Positions 51,704-59,327 of a stretch of 64,000 nucleotides of DNA are shown one piece after another. Positions within the stretch are counted from its first letter, which is position 1; each line of letters opens with the position of its first letter. The translations under genes and the position numbers were made by a program. The notes below the pieces were generated by a model, which made no database searches, was not told the origin of the DNA, and saw nothing but the letters and a program-made list of their open reading frames with translations. The DNA is taken from assembly GCA_045543495.1 (NCBI GenBank), contig JAZQMO010000028.1, forward strand, positions 1-64,000, read 5' to 3'. This stretch comes from RGIG5579 sp045543495 (lineage in GTDB: Bacteria > Bacillota > Clostridia > Oscillospirales > SIG627).

Positions 51704-53095
51704 ATGAAAAACACAGAAAAAACAATGGATAAAATCGTAGCCCTTTGCAAGGGCAGAGGCTTCGTATACCCCGGTAGTGAGATCTACGGCGGTCTTGCCA
51801 ACTCTTGGGATTACGGCCCCCTTGGCGTGGAGCTGAAGAACAATGTGAAGCGCGCCTGGTGGAAGAAGTTCGTGCAGGAGAGCCCCTATAACGTGGGTCT
51901 TGACAGCGCCATTCTGATGAACCCTCAGACTTGGGTGGCATCGGGCCACGTGGGCGGCTTTTCCGACCCCTTGATGGACTGCAAGGTTTGTAAGACCCGT
52001 CACAGAGCCGATAAGCTGGTGGAGGATTTCATTGCCGAAAACAAAATGGATCTCAACCCCAACGGCTGGGATAACAACCGCCTTGCCGATTTTATCCGTG
52101 AGAACCATATTTCTTGCCCCGCTTGCGGCTCTGCCGATTTTACCGATATCCGTAAGTTCAACCTGATGTTCAAGACCTTTCAGGGCGTAACCGAGGATTC
52201 CACCTCCGAGCTCTACCTCCGTCCCGAAACGGCGCAGGGTATCTTTGTAAACTTCAAGCACATTCAGCGTACCACCCGTAAAAAGGTTCCCTTCGGCGTA
52301 GGTCAGATCGGTAAATCCTTCCGTAACGAGATCACCCCCGGTAACTTCATTTTCCGTATCCGTGAATTTGAGCAGATGGAATTGGAGTTCTTCTGCAAGC
52401 CCGGTACCGATCTGGAATGGTTTGAGTATTGGAGAAGCTATTGCGCCAAGTTCCTGTATGATCTCGGCATTGCAGAGGAGAACCTCCGTCTGCGTGACCA
52501 CGATAAGGACGAGCTCAGCTTCTATTCCAAGGCAACCACCGACTTTGAGTTTATGTTCCCCTTCGGCTGGGGCGAGCTTTGGGGCATTGCCGACCGTACG
52601 GATTATGACCTGACCCAGCACGCCAACCACTCCGGCGAGCCTATGGAGTATTTTGATCCCGAGTCCGGCGAAAAGTATGTTCCTTACGTAATTGAGCCTT
52701 CTCTCGGTGCAGACCGTATCACCTTGGCCTTCCTTTGTGAGGCTTACGATGAAGAGGTGGTGGGTGAGGGTGATACCCGTGTGGTAATGCACTTCCATCC
52801 TGCTCTGGCTCCCGTGAAGGCGGCCATTCTGCCTCTTTCCAAGAAGCTTTCCGACAAGGCAAGAGAGCTGTATGCCACCCTCGCTTCCGAATTCAATGTG
52901 GAGTTTGACGAAGCAGGCTCCATCGGTAAGAGATATCGCCGTCAGGATGAGATCGGAACTCCCTTCTGTATCACCTATGACTTTGATACCGAGACCGACG
53001 GCTGCGTTACCGTTCGTGACCGTGACTCTATGGAGCAGGTTCGTGTTCCTCTTGCAGAGGTGAAGGATTACATCGCAGAAAGAATCAAATTCTAA
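51704..53095 (+). CDS. glyS: Glycyl-tRNA synthetase, alpha2 type
   Basis: This 463-residue class II synthetase is of the single-chain dimeric type. CKGRGFVYPGSEIYGG at the start, the SWDYGPLGVELKNN motif and the KTFQGVTEDS block are typical. PETAQGIFVNFKH and FRNEITPGNFIFRIREFEQM are motif 2, and EPSLGADRI is motif 3. AAAGAGAGGATATT precedes the ATG. It has its own promoter and terminator. Confidence 0.97.
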   Translation: MKNTEKTMDKIVALCKGRGFVYPGSEIYGGLANSWDYGPLGVELKNNVKRAWWKKFVQESPYNVGLDSAILMNPQTWVASGHVGGFSDPLMDCKVCKTRHRADKLVEDFIAENKMDLNPNGWDNNRLADFIRENHISCPACGSADFTDIRKFNLMFKTFQGVTEDSTSELYLRPETAQGIFVNFKHIQRTTRKKVPFGVGQIGKSFRNEITPGNFIFRIREFEQMELEFFCKPGTDLEWFEYWRSYCAKFLYDLGIAEENLRLRDHDKDELSFYSKATTDFEFMFPFGWGELWGIADRTDYDLTQHANHSGEPMEYFDPESGEKYVPYVIEPSLGADRITLAFLCEAYDEEVVGEGDTRVVMHFHPALAPVKAAILPLSKKLSDKARELYATLASEFNVEFDEAGSIGKRYRRQDEIGTPFCITYDFDTETDGCVTVRDRDSMEQVRVPLAEVKDYIAERIKF

Positions 53096-53104
53096 AGATA
53101 AGAA

Positions 53105-53133
53105 AAAAGACCGAGCGATCTGCTCGGTCTTTT
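53105..53133 (+). terminator. Rho-independent terminator after glyS
   Basis: A 12-bp stem AAAAGACCGAGC / GCTCGGTCTTTT with loop GATCT; the A/T end doubles as the U-tract. Confidence 0.85.
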
Positions 53134-53137
53134 GCTT

Positions 53138-53170
53138 AAAAAAGCTTCTACTCTCGAGTAGAAGCTTTTT
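53138..53170. terminator. Bidirectional terminator before mgtC-like gene
   Basis: GCTTCTACTC / GAGTAGAAGC stem (53144-53153 / 53156-53165) with flanking A6 and T5. It can terminate the minus-strand MgtC-like gene and back up the glyS terminator. Confidence 0.8.
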
Positions 53171-53181
53171 CTTTTCGATTT

Positions 53182-53820
53182 TTAGTTTTCAGCGGCAAAT
53201 ACCACGTTTTCAAATTGCAGAAGCTCCTCGGTGGAAAGGCTCTGTCTGCGGTCCATCACAAGCTCCAGCCCCAAATGGCCGTTGAAATTGCTTTTGGGAG
53301 GGAGAATGCGGAAGAGCGGCTCCTTGGTGGCCTTTGCACGGATCTGATCCATCAGATCGTTGATCCGATTCATATCGGAGACCTCCAGATAAACCACCTT
53401 GGTGTTCTTTTTTCTTCTCTCCATTTTGGCAAGAAGAATGAGGGAAAACATCAGTGCGGCGGCGGTGATCAGGGCGCCTGTATAGAAGCCGTAGCCCAAA
53501 GCGATTCCCACGGTAGCCGTGGCCCATACCCCTGCGGCCGTGGTCAGACCTGTGATCATATTGTCATTTTTCAGAATGATCATTCCCGCACCGAGAAAGC
53601 CGACGCCGGAAATAACCTGAGCGGCAAGACGGAGCACGTCTCCCACCTGGTATACCTGATAAACATAAATTCCCGTCATAGAGGTCATGGCGGAGCCAAG
53701 GCAGACCAAAACGTGTGTACGCATACCGGCGGCCCGACCGTGAATGGATCGCTCTACACCGATGATCAGTCCCACCAATACGGAAAGTGCCACTCGAAAC
53801 AGGATAACCTTCAATTCCAT
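53182..53820 (-). CDS. MgtC/SapB-family membrane protein
   Basis: This protein of about 212 residues has four to five TM helices in the N-terminal two thirds. The MgtC signature includes GLIIGVERSIHGRAAGMRTH, HVLVCLGSAMTSMTGIYV and SGVGFLGAGMIILK. A soluble ACT-like C-terminal domain follows (MNRINDLMDQIRA). Family members are linked to Mg2+ limitation and virulence, mostly as regulators of ATP synthase. ATG 53820 (MELKVILFR) was chosen. ATG 53832 abuts the AAAGGAG Shine-Dalgarno sequence, but the alternative spacing of 12 nt is long, so the start is uncertain. Confidence 0.88.
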   Translation of the reverse strand: MELKVILFRVALSVLVGLIIGVERSIHGRAAGMRTHVLVCLGSAMTSMTGIYVYQVYQVGDVLRLAAQVISGVGFLGAGMIILKNDNMITGLTTAAGVWATATVGIALGYGFYTGALITAAALMFSLILLAKMERRKKNTKVVYLEVSDMNRINDLMDQIRAKATKEPLFRILPPKSNFNGHLGLELVMDRRQSLSTEELLQFENVVFAAEN

Positions 53821-53918
53821 ATCTGAGTACATCTCCTTTGAAAATAAAGATATTGGATGTATATGCTTGAAAATGCAAAAGATGCAAGAGCTTCCTCTTG
53901 CATCTTTTCATTTTGCAT
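53811..53918 (-). CDS. Possible 35-codon upstream ORF in the mgtC leader
   Basis: The frame starts ATG at 53918 (MQNEKMQEEALASFAF), about 10 nt inside the predicted transcript. It ends at TGA 53811-53813, overlapping the mgtC-like start by 10 nt. It covers the strong leader hairpin. No ribosome binding site is visible before it. Salmonella mgtC and mgtA leaders hold regulatory short ORFs, which is why it is listed. Confidence 0.25.
   Translation of the reverse strand: MQNEKMQEEALASFAFSSIYIQYLYFQRRCTQIWN
53877..53908 (-). promoter_or_regulatory. Leader hairpin upstream of the MgtC-like gene
   Basis: A 14-bp perfect stem AAAAGATGCAAGAG / CTCTTGCATCTTTT with a 4-nt loop. A second tier of ATGCAAAA / TTTTGCAT lies just outside. 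On the minus strand it is followed by GCATTTTC, only weakly U-rich. Confidence 0.6.
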
Positions 53919-53934
53919 AGCAACGAGTGCAGTT

Positions 53935-53963
53935 ATTGTACGGCAAAGTTTTGATTTTGTCAA
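53935..53963 (-). promoter_or_regulatory. Predicted mgtC-like gene promoter
   Basis: On the minus strand there is TTGACA, a 17-nt spacer and TACAAT, giving a leader of about 108 nt. Confidence 0.75.
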
Positions 53964-54020
53964 GAACTTTTGTGAATTTTGTCTTTTTTTATCATAAAAA
54001 CGATCAAGAATCAAAAAAGA

Positions 54021-54563
54021 TCAATAGTTCTCTGCGTGTACCTCAAAGTAGCTCTTGGGATGGGCGCAGGTGGGGCAAAGCTCGGGAGCCTTGGTGCCAA
54101 CCATAATGTGACCGCAGTTGCGGCACTCCCATACCTTGATCTCGCTCTTTTCAAATACCTGAGCGGTCTCAACATTCTTCAGAAGGGCACGGTATCTTTC
54201 CTCGTGGTGCTTTTCCACAGCGGCAACGAGGCGGAATTTGGCAGCCAGAACAGGGAAGCCCTCTTCCTCGGCGGTCTTGGCAAAGCCCTCGTACATATCG
54301 GTCCACTCATAGTTTTCGCCCTCGGCAGCGGCCAAAAGATTCTCAGCGGTATCACCGATGCCGCAAAGCTCCTTCAACCACAGCTTGGCGTGCTCCTTTT
54401 CATTGTCGGCGGTTTTCTGGAACAGAGCGCTGATTTGCTCGTAGCCTTCCTTCTTTGCTACGGAAGCAAAGTAAGTGTATTTGTTTCTTGCTTGGCTCTC
54501 ACCGGCAAAGGCGGCTTCCAGATTCTTTTCGGTTTGGGTACCTTGATAGGGATTGGTTTTCAT
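54021..54563 (-). CDS. rbr: Rubrerythrin
   Basis: This 180-residue non-heme iron protein reduces hydrogen peroxide in anaerobes. The ferritin-like diiron domain has FAGESQARNKYTYFA, NEKEHAKLW and VEKHHEERY. The C-terminal rubredoxin-like part has two CxxC pairs (CRNCG and CPTCAHPKSYFE). Its presence supports an anaerobic or microaerobic host. It is a single gene in this region. Confidence 0.96.
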   Translation of the reverse strand: MKTNPYQGTQTEKNLEAAFAGESQARNKYTYFASVAKKEGYEQISALFQKTADNEKEHAKLWLKELCGIGDTAENLLAAAEGENYEWTDMYEGFAKTAEEEGFPVLAAKFRLVAAVEKHHEERYRALLKNVETAQVFEKSEIKVWECRNCGHIMVGTKAPELCPTCAHPKSYFEVHAENY

Positions 54564-54590
54564 GGGGAAACCTCTTTTCTTTTTTTCTTC

Positions 54591-54618
54591 ATTATATCAC
54601 AATTTTTCATTTTGAAAA
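54591..54618 (-). promoter_or_regulatory. Predicted rubrerythrin promoter
   Basis: On the minus strand there is a weak -35 TTTTCA, a 16-nt spacer and an extended -10 TGATATAAT. Confidence 0.5.
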
Positions 54619-54629
54619 GAGCTTTTTGC

Positions 54630-54654
54630 AAAAAAAGAAGCGGCATTGCCGCTT
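54630..54654 (-). terminator. Terminator after the 56-residue gene
   Basis: A stem AAGCGGC / GCCGCTT with a 3-nt loop, followed by CTTTTTT on the minus strand, 4 nt after the gene end. Confidence 0.75.
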
Positions 54655-54657
54655 TTA

Positions 54658-54828
54658 TTACAGATCGTCTGCATCCTGCGTGGGCTTTTCCCGATAATCC
54701 ATGGGAAGTCCCGTATACCACCCCTCGGGATCCGTGCGGGAAGGGGGGAGGTGGATCATATCGCTGGGGCCTGTTTCCACCAAGGGACGGGGACGACGGT
54801 CTTTGGGATTGAGCTTGATTTTTTTCAT
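54658..54828 (-). CDS. Conserved small protein, 56 residues, unknown function
   Basis: This short gene runs from ATG 54828 to TAA 54658, with AAAAAAGGAGTGCGAA directly before the start. The product begins KKIKLNPKDRRPRPLVETG, continues SDMIHLPPSRTDPEGWYTG and ends EKPTQDADDL. It has no TM segment or Cys and is Pro-rich, probably largely unstructured. A terminator follows at once. The pattern DPxGxYTGxP and the ending PxQDADDL are familiar to me from small clostridial proteins of unknown function, but I cannot verify this here. The longer overlapping minus frame (54560-54835) is a shadow. Confidence 0.75.
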   Translation of the reverse strand: MKKIKLNPKDRRPRPLVETGPSDMIHLPPSRTDPEGWYTGLPMDYREKPTQDADDL

Positions 54829-54883
54829 TTCGCACTCCTTTTTTTCATAGTTTGCCGCTCCTGTTCTTTTTTATTCTTTTCCA

Positions 54884-54912
54884 TTGAAATTGCCGCCGTT
54901 TTATGTTAAAAT
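54884..54912 (+). promoter_or_regulatory. Predicted hprK operon promoter
   Basis: TTGAAA (54884-54889), a 17-nt spacer and TAAAAT (54907-54912). Confidence 0.65.
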
Positions 54913-54942
54913 AAAGTGAGATTTGTGAAAAGGAGATTTTTC

Positions 54943-55878
54943 ATGGCTGAAGGCAAGTATTTTATTACCCTTGGGGAGGTAATGGAGAAGTTTTCTCTTT
55001 CCGAGATCTGTTTGTCCGAAGAGGATAAGAAGAAAAAGATCTACCATAAGGAGGTCAACCGCCCCGGCCTGTTTTTGGCGGGCTTTCCCGCTCATTTTGA
55101 TCCCGAACGGATCCAAATTTTGGGAAAAACCGAGTATGAGTTTTTAGAGACCCTGCCTCCCGAAAAGAGAGATGGTGCCGTGGAGCGCCTGATGCGAGAA
55201 AAGCCTGTTTGTGTTATTCTCTGCCATGGAAAGACCCCGATGGAGGCCACCACCGCATTTGCCAAAAAGTATCAGGTTCCTCTGCTTCAGACCGAAAAGG
55301 ATACCTGCAGCCTGATGGCTGACCTGATCTCTCAGTTGAATGTTGCGCTTGCCGATCGCATTACCCGCCACGGCGTTTTGGTAGAGGTCTACGGCGAGGG
55401 CGTATTGCTCTTGGGTGACAGCGGCGTAGGTAAAAGTGAGACCGCCATTGATCTGGTCAAGCGCGGCCATCGCCTGATTGCAGACGATGCGGTGGAGATC
55501 AAGCGTGTGTCGGATCGAACTCTGGTGGGCTCCGCTCCCGAAACCATCCGCTATTATGTGGAATTGCGAGGAATCGGCGTGGTGGATGTTCGCAGACTGT
55601 TCGGTATGGGTGCCGTGAAGGATATGGAAAAGATCCAGCTTATCATCAATCTGGAGCCTTGGGTGCAAGGAAAATTTTATGACAGATTGGGAATGGATAC
55701 GGAATATACTGAATTGATGGGAATTCGGATTCCCTCCATCACCATCCCCGTCCGTCCGGGACGAAACCTTGCCCTGATCATTGAGATCGCCACCATGAAT
55801 ATGCGCCAGAAGCTTATGGGCTTCAACACGGCAGAGGAATTGAATGAACGCTTGATGAAGCAGTTCGGAGGAGAATAA
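54943..55878 (+). CDS. hprK: HPr kinase/phosphorylase
   Basis: This 311-residue bifunctional enzyme phosphorylates and dephosphorylates Ser46 of HPr, the main switch of carbon catabolite control in Firmicutes. The N-terminal domain precedes Walker A GDSGVGKSE (from residue 158). LIADDAVEI and ELRGIGVVDVRRLFG form the family signature. VRPGRNLALIIEIA is near the C-terminus. AAAAGGAGATTTTTC sets the start at ATG 54943. Its substrate HPr is at 19414. It heads the hprK-glk-murB-whiA-yfbR operon. Confidence 0.96.
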   Translation: MAEGKYFITLGEVMEKFSLSEICLSEEDKKKKIYHKEVNRPGLFLAGFPAHFDPERIQILGKTEYEFLETLPPEKRDGAVERLMREKPVCVILCHGKTPMEATTAFAKKYQVPLLQTEKDTCSLMADLISQLNVALADRITRHGVLVEVYGEGVLLLGDSGVGKSETAIDLVKRGHRLIADDAVEIKRVSDRTLVGSAPETIRYYVELRGIGVVDVRRLFGMGAVKDMEKIQLIINLEPWVQGKFYDRLGMDTEYTELMGIRIPSITIPVRPGRNLALIIEIATMNMRQKLMGFNTAEELNERLMKQFGGE

Positions 55879-56831
55879 TGTACTACATCGGTATTGACCT
55901 GGGAGGAACCAATATTGCCTGCGGGCTGGTTACGGTTTCCGGAGAATTGATCCTGAAAAAAAGCTGTCCTACGGGGGCAGGGCGCCCCGCCGAGGAGATT
56001 ATGGCGGATATGGCCGCCCTCATTGACTCTGTTCTTGACGAAGCGGAGATCAAACGGGAGAAGATCGCCTTCTGCGGCATCGCCTCTCCCGGCATTGCCA
56101 ATTCCGATACGGGCTGCATCGAGTATTCCTGTAACCTTCCCTCCTTTTTGGGCTTTCCCATTGTGGAGGATCTGAAACAGCGCACCGGCTTTCCCCGTGT
56201 GGGGCTTGAGAACGATGCCAACTGTGCCGCCAAGGGAGAGGCGGAGGCAGGCGCCGCCAAGGGCTGTGCCTCCTCTGTTTTGATCACCTTGGGAACGGGC
56301 GTGGGAGGCGGTGTGATCTTAAACGGTGAGATCTACCGTGGCTTTAATTTCGCAGGTGCGGAATTGGGGCATATCGTCATGGATCGAAATGGCCCCGTTT
56401 GCTCCTGCGGCAGAAAGGGCTGCTGGGAAATGTACAGCTCCGCTACTGCTCTCTGCCGTATGACCTGGGAAGCCATTGAGCAGAATCCTGATAGCCTGAT
56501 GGCAAAAATGGTGGTCGGAAAAAGAGAAAACGTCAGCGGCAGAACCGCTTTTGATGCCATGCGTGCAGGGGATCAGGCCGCCCAAGAGGTGGTGGAGAAA
56601 TTTGCCGAGGGCCTTGCCTGCGGCATCACCAATATCGTCAATATCTTTCAGCCCGAGATCCTGACGGTGGGCGGCGGTATCAGCGCAGAAGGGGAGACCC
56701 TTTTGGCTCCCGTCCGTGCCATTTTGGAAAAAGAGCAGTATTCCCGTGTGTGTCAAAAGAAAACGGTACTGAAAAAGGCCGAGCTGGGAAATGATGCGGG
56801 CATCATCGGTGCGGCCCTGCTTTGGAGATGA
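55878..56831 (+). CDS. glk: ROK-family glucokinase
   Basis: This 317-residue sugar kinase phosphorylates glucose. IGIDLGGTNIACGLV is the phosphate loop. GLENDANCAAKGEAEAGAAK holds the catalytic Asp. ELGHIVMD precedes the ROK zinc motif CSCGRKGCWE. It starts at the last base of hprK. Linking glucose phosphorylation with HprK gives a coherent catabolic unit. Confidence 0.92.
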   Translation: MYYIGIDLGGTNIACGLVTVSGELILKKSCPTGAGRPAEEIMADMAALIDSVLDEAEIKREKIAFCGIASPGIANSDTGCIEYSCNLPSFLGFPIVEDLKQRTGFPRVGLENDANCAAKGEAEAGAAKGCASSVLITLGTGVGGGVILNGEIYRGFNFAGAELGHIVMDRNGPVCSCGRKGCWEMYSSATALCRMTWEAIEQNPDSLMAKMVVGKRENVSGRTAFDAMRAGDQAAQEVVEKFAEGLACGITNIVNIFQPEILTVGGGISAEGETLLAPVRAILEKEQYSRVCQKKTVLKKAELGNDAGIIGAALLWR

Positions 56832-56833
56832 AT

Positions 56834-57760
56834 ATGGAGTATGGATTGCGCTTAAAGACCCTTTTGGAAAACGGGGTCAGCCAAGGCCGGTTTGCAAGGG
56901 AGGATTACCTTCTGGAGGAGGCGTATCCCTTGTCCAAGCTCACCTCGTTTCGCACCGGCGGCAACGCCTTGGTGCTGTTTCCCTTGAAAAAAGAGGTGCT
57001 CTGTTTTGTTTTGCCGTCTCTTGTGAAGGAGAAGATCCCCTATTTTGTGCTGGGCTTCGGCTCCAATGTGATCGCTCTTGACGAGGGGTATCACGGCGTT
57101 ATTTTGAACCTGACCCAAATGAAGCACTATTGCGTGAAGGGGAATGAAATTGAAGCGGAGGCGGGCGCATCCATTACGGGCCTTGCCGTTGCCGCACAAA
57201 AGCATTCCTTAACGGGAATGGAATTTTTCTACGGCATTCCCGGCAGTGTGGGCGGCGCCGTGTTTATGAATGCAGGAGCCTATGGCGGCGAGTGCAAGGA
57301 TATTTTGAAATCCGTCACCTGTCTGACCCCCCACGGCGAGGTTTTGACCCTTGGGGTGCACTCCCTTCAAATGGGGTACAGGACCAGCGTCTTTGAAAAG
57401 AACGGAGCCGTGATCCTTTCGGCCACCTTTCTTCTCAGGAAGGGAGAGGGAGAGGCCATTCGTGCCACCATGGAGGATCTTATGGGCCGCAGAACCGAAA
57501 AGCAGCCCTTGGATTATCCCAGCGCAGGCAGTACCTTCAAGCGTTACGAGGGCTTCTTCACAGCCAAAATGATCGAGGAAGCGGGCCTCAAGGGCTATCG
57601 CTGCGGCGGTGCCATGGTGTCCGAAAAGCATGCAGGCTTTGTGATCAATTACGATCACGCCACCTCAAAGGACATTTTGAAAGTGATCGCTCACGTGCAA
57701 AAGGTCATTTTGGAAAAGGAAGGAATCTCCATTCAGCGAGAGGTGCGCATTATTGAATAA
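56834..57760 (+). CDS. murB: UDP-N-acetylenolpyruvoylglucosamine reductase MurB
   Basis: This 308-residue FAD enzyme completes UDP-MurNAc synthesis. LTSFRTGGNA, GFGSNVIALDEGYHG, GIPGSVGGAVFMNAGAYG and YPSAGSTFKR are diagnostic, as is the late Glu region (KHAGFVINYD). TTGGAG lies 6 nt before ATG 56834; ATG 56828 overlaps the glk stop and is also possible. It supplies the Mur pathway whose later genes are in the dcw cluster. Confidence 0.95.
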   Translation: MEYGLRLKTLLENGVSQGRFAREDYLLEEAYPLSKLTSFRTGGNALVLFPLKKEVLCFVLPSLVKEKIPYFVLGFGSNVIALDEGYHGVILNLTQMKHYCVKGNEIEAEAGASITGLAVAAQKHSLTGMEFFYGIPGSVGGAVFMNAGAYGGECKDILKSVTCLTPHGEVLTLGVHSLQMGYRTSVFEKNGAVILSATFLLRKGEGEAIRATMEDLMGRRTEKQPLDYPSAGSTFKRYEGFFTAKMIEEAGLKGYRCGGAMVSEKHAGFVINYDHATSKDILKVIAHVQKVILEKEGISIQREVRIIE

Positions 57761-57778
57761 AAAAGAAGAGGAAACAAA

Positions 57779-58702
57779 ATGAAGAGCTTTTCAGCCTCCG
57801 TCAAGGAGCATCTTTCGGAAAAGTGCTTGGAGGAATTGGGAATCGGAGAAAAGGCAAAGGAAAAATGGAAGAGCTGCTGCGGCTCCTCCTTTTTGCGCGC
57901 TGTTCTCTTGTTTTTGCCCTCTTACGGGGAAGAGGAGGAGAGCCTGTTTTCTCCCTTCCCGTCTTTTTTGGAAGCCGTGGCCTTTGTTTTGATCCGTCAT
58001 TTTGATCTGGAAGCCGAAATCAAAAAAGCACCCCGCGGGAAAAGGGGCTACGCTTTGGTTCTTCCGCCCCATGCTCGGGAGAGCATATTGAACGAAACGA
58101 AAAAGGAGCCCGCCTCGGGCTGCGAGCGATGCCGCACCCTGTTTATCCGAGGGGCCTTTTTGGCCTGCGGCACGGTTTTGGATCCTGCAAAGGGCTATCA
58201 CGCCGCCTTTTCTCCCAAAAGGGAGGAGGGGCTCGGAGAGCTGCAGGAAGCCCTCAAAGCCTTTGGGATCCCCGTCCGTCGCAGTCAAAATGCCAACGGT
58301 GTCTTTTTGTATCTGAAGGAAAGCGGTACCGTGGAGGATCTTTTGTCTCTTATGGGCTCTCATCGCTTTTCTCTGGAGATGATGAATCAAAAGATTGAAA
58401 AAAGCATTCGGGCGGGCATCAACCGCCGTCAGAATTTTGACGGTGCCAACCTGAAAAAAACGGTGGACGGCGCTCAAAGCGTCATTCTTGCCATCCGTTA
58501 TCTGGAGGAGGAGGGGATTTTGGAGACCCTGCCCGAGCCCTTGCAGAATGCCGCCAAGCTTCGCACCTCTTACCCCGAGGTAAGCCTGAAGGATCTGGTG
58601 GAGCACTCCGAGGAGGCCATTACCAAATCGGGCCTGAATCACCGCTTGCAGAAGCTTTGCGCCCTTGCGGAAAAAACAAAAAAGAAGGAACTGGATCTAT
58701 GA
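57779..58702 (+). CDS. whiA: WhiA-like regulator
   Basis: This 307-residue protein has an N-terminal LAGLIDADG-like domain and a C-terminal helix-turn-helix domain. The conserved RRQNFDGANLKKTVDGAQ block and RTSYPEVSLKDLVEHSEEAI (the latter in the DNA-binding domain) mark the family. WhiA influences cell division, sporulation and DNA segregation in Gram-positives. It normally follows rapZ and yvcK; both are absent here and murB is directly upstream. It ends in a 4-nt overlap with the next gene. Confidence 0.93.
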   Translation: MKSFSASVKEHLSEKCLEELGIGEKAKEKWKSCCGSSFLRAVLLFLPSYGEEEESLFSPFPSFLEAVAFVLIRHFDLEAEIKKAPRGKRGYALVLPPHARESILNETKKEPASGCERCRTLFIRGAFLACGTVLDPAKGYHAAFSPKREEGLGELQEALKAFGIPVRRSQNANGVFLYLKESGTVEDLLSLMGSHRFSLEMMNQKIEKSIRAGINRRQNFDGANLKKTVDGAQSVILAIRYLEEEGILETLPEPLQNAAKLRTSYPEVSLKDLVEHSEEAITKSGLNHRLQKLCALAEKTKKKELDL

Positions 58703-59280
58703 AAACCAACGGAGATTTTTACGCTCTCTTATTCCAAATGAAAAATATTGCCCGTTGGGGGCTGATGTATAACACCCGTGGAGAGAATCTGAGCGAGCAT
58801 TCTATGGAATGTGCCGTTCTTGCCCACGCCCTCGCCCTCATCGGAAACCGTCATTTCGGCAAAAAGGTCGATCCCAACCGCATTTTGGCCGCCGCCCTGT
58901 TTCACGATATGAACGAGGTTTTGACAGGAGATCTGCCCACCCCCGTCAAGTATTACAACGAAAGCATCAAGGATTCCTATAAGGAGATCGAGCGCATCAG
59001 CCTGGATAAAATGCTCTCCCTGCTGGATGAAGAAACAGGGGAGGTCTACGCCTCTCTTCACAAGCTCTCCCCCGAGGAAAAAAGTCTTGTGAAGGGGGCA
59101 GATAAGCTCTGCGCCTACATTAAATGCCTGCAGGAATTGGAGCGTGGCAACCGTGAATTTACATCTGCCAAGGCCTATAATGAAGCCTCCCTGCAGGAGC
59201 TTGGTATGCCCGAGGTGGATTTCTTTCTGGAGCACTATATTGCTTCCTTTACAAAGAATATTGATGAGGTCAGCCTGTAA
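58699..59280 (+). CDS. yfbR: HD-domain 5'-deoxynucleotidase (YfbR-like)
   Basis: This 193-residue metal hydrolase resembles YfbR, which dephosphorylates deoxynucleoside monophosphates. RWGLMYNTRGENLSEHSMEC contains the first His, ALFHDMNEVLTGDLPTPVKY holds the HD pair, and a later GADKLCAYIK supplies Asp. It is coupled to whiA by ATGA and ends the hprK operon; a terminator follows. Confidence 0.9.
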   Translation: MKTNGDFYALLFQMKNIARWGLMYNTRGENLSEHSMECAVLAHALALIGNRHFGKKVDPNRILAAALFHDMNEVLTGDLPTPVKYYNESIKDSYKEIERISLDKMLSLLDEETGEVYASLHKLSPEEKSLVKGADKLCAYIKCLQELERGNREFTSAKAYNEASLQELGMPEVDFFLEHYIASFTKNIDEVSL

Positions 59281-59285
59281 TAGAA

Positions 59286-59325
59286 GAAAGGCGCTGTAAA
59301 AGCATTTGCTTTTACAGCACCTTTT
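59286..59325. terminator. Bidirectional terminator after yfbR
   Basis: An 11-bp stem GCTGTAAAAGC / GCTTTTACAGC (59293-59303 / 59308-59318) with loop ATTT, extended by AAGG / CCTT around a mismatch. It serves the + operon and the converging minus gene. Confidence 0.85.
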
Positions 59326-59327
59326 CA

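Noticed and set aside
54560..54835. 91-codon minus frame over the small gene
   Set aside because: It is another frame of the same region. The 56-residue frame has the better ribosome binding site, and its stop sits just before the terminator.
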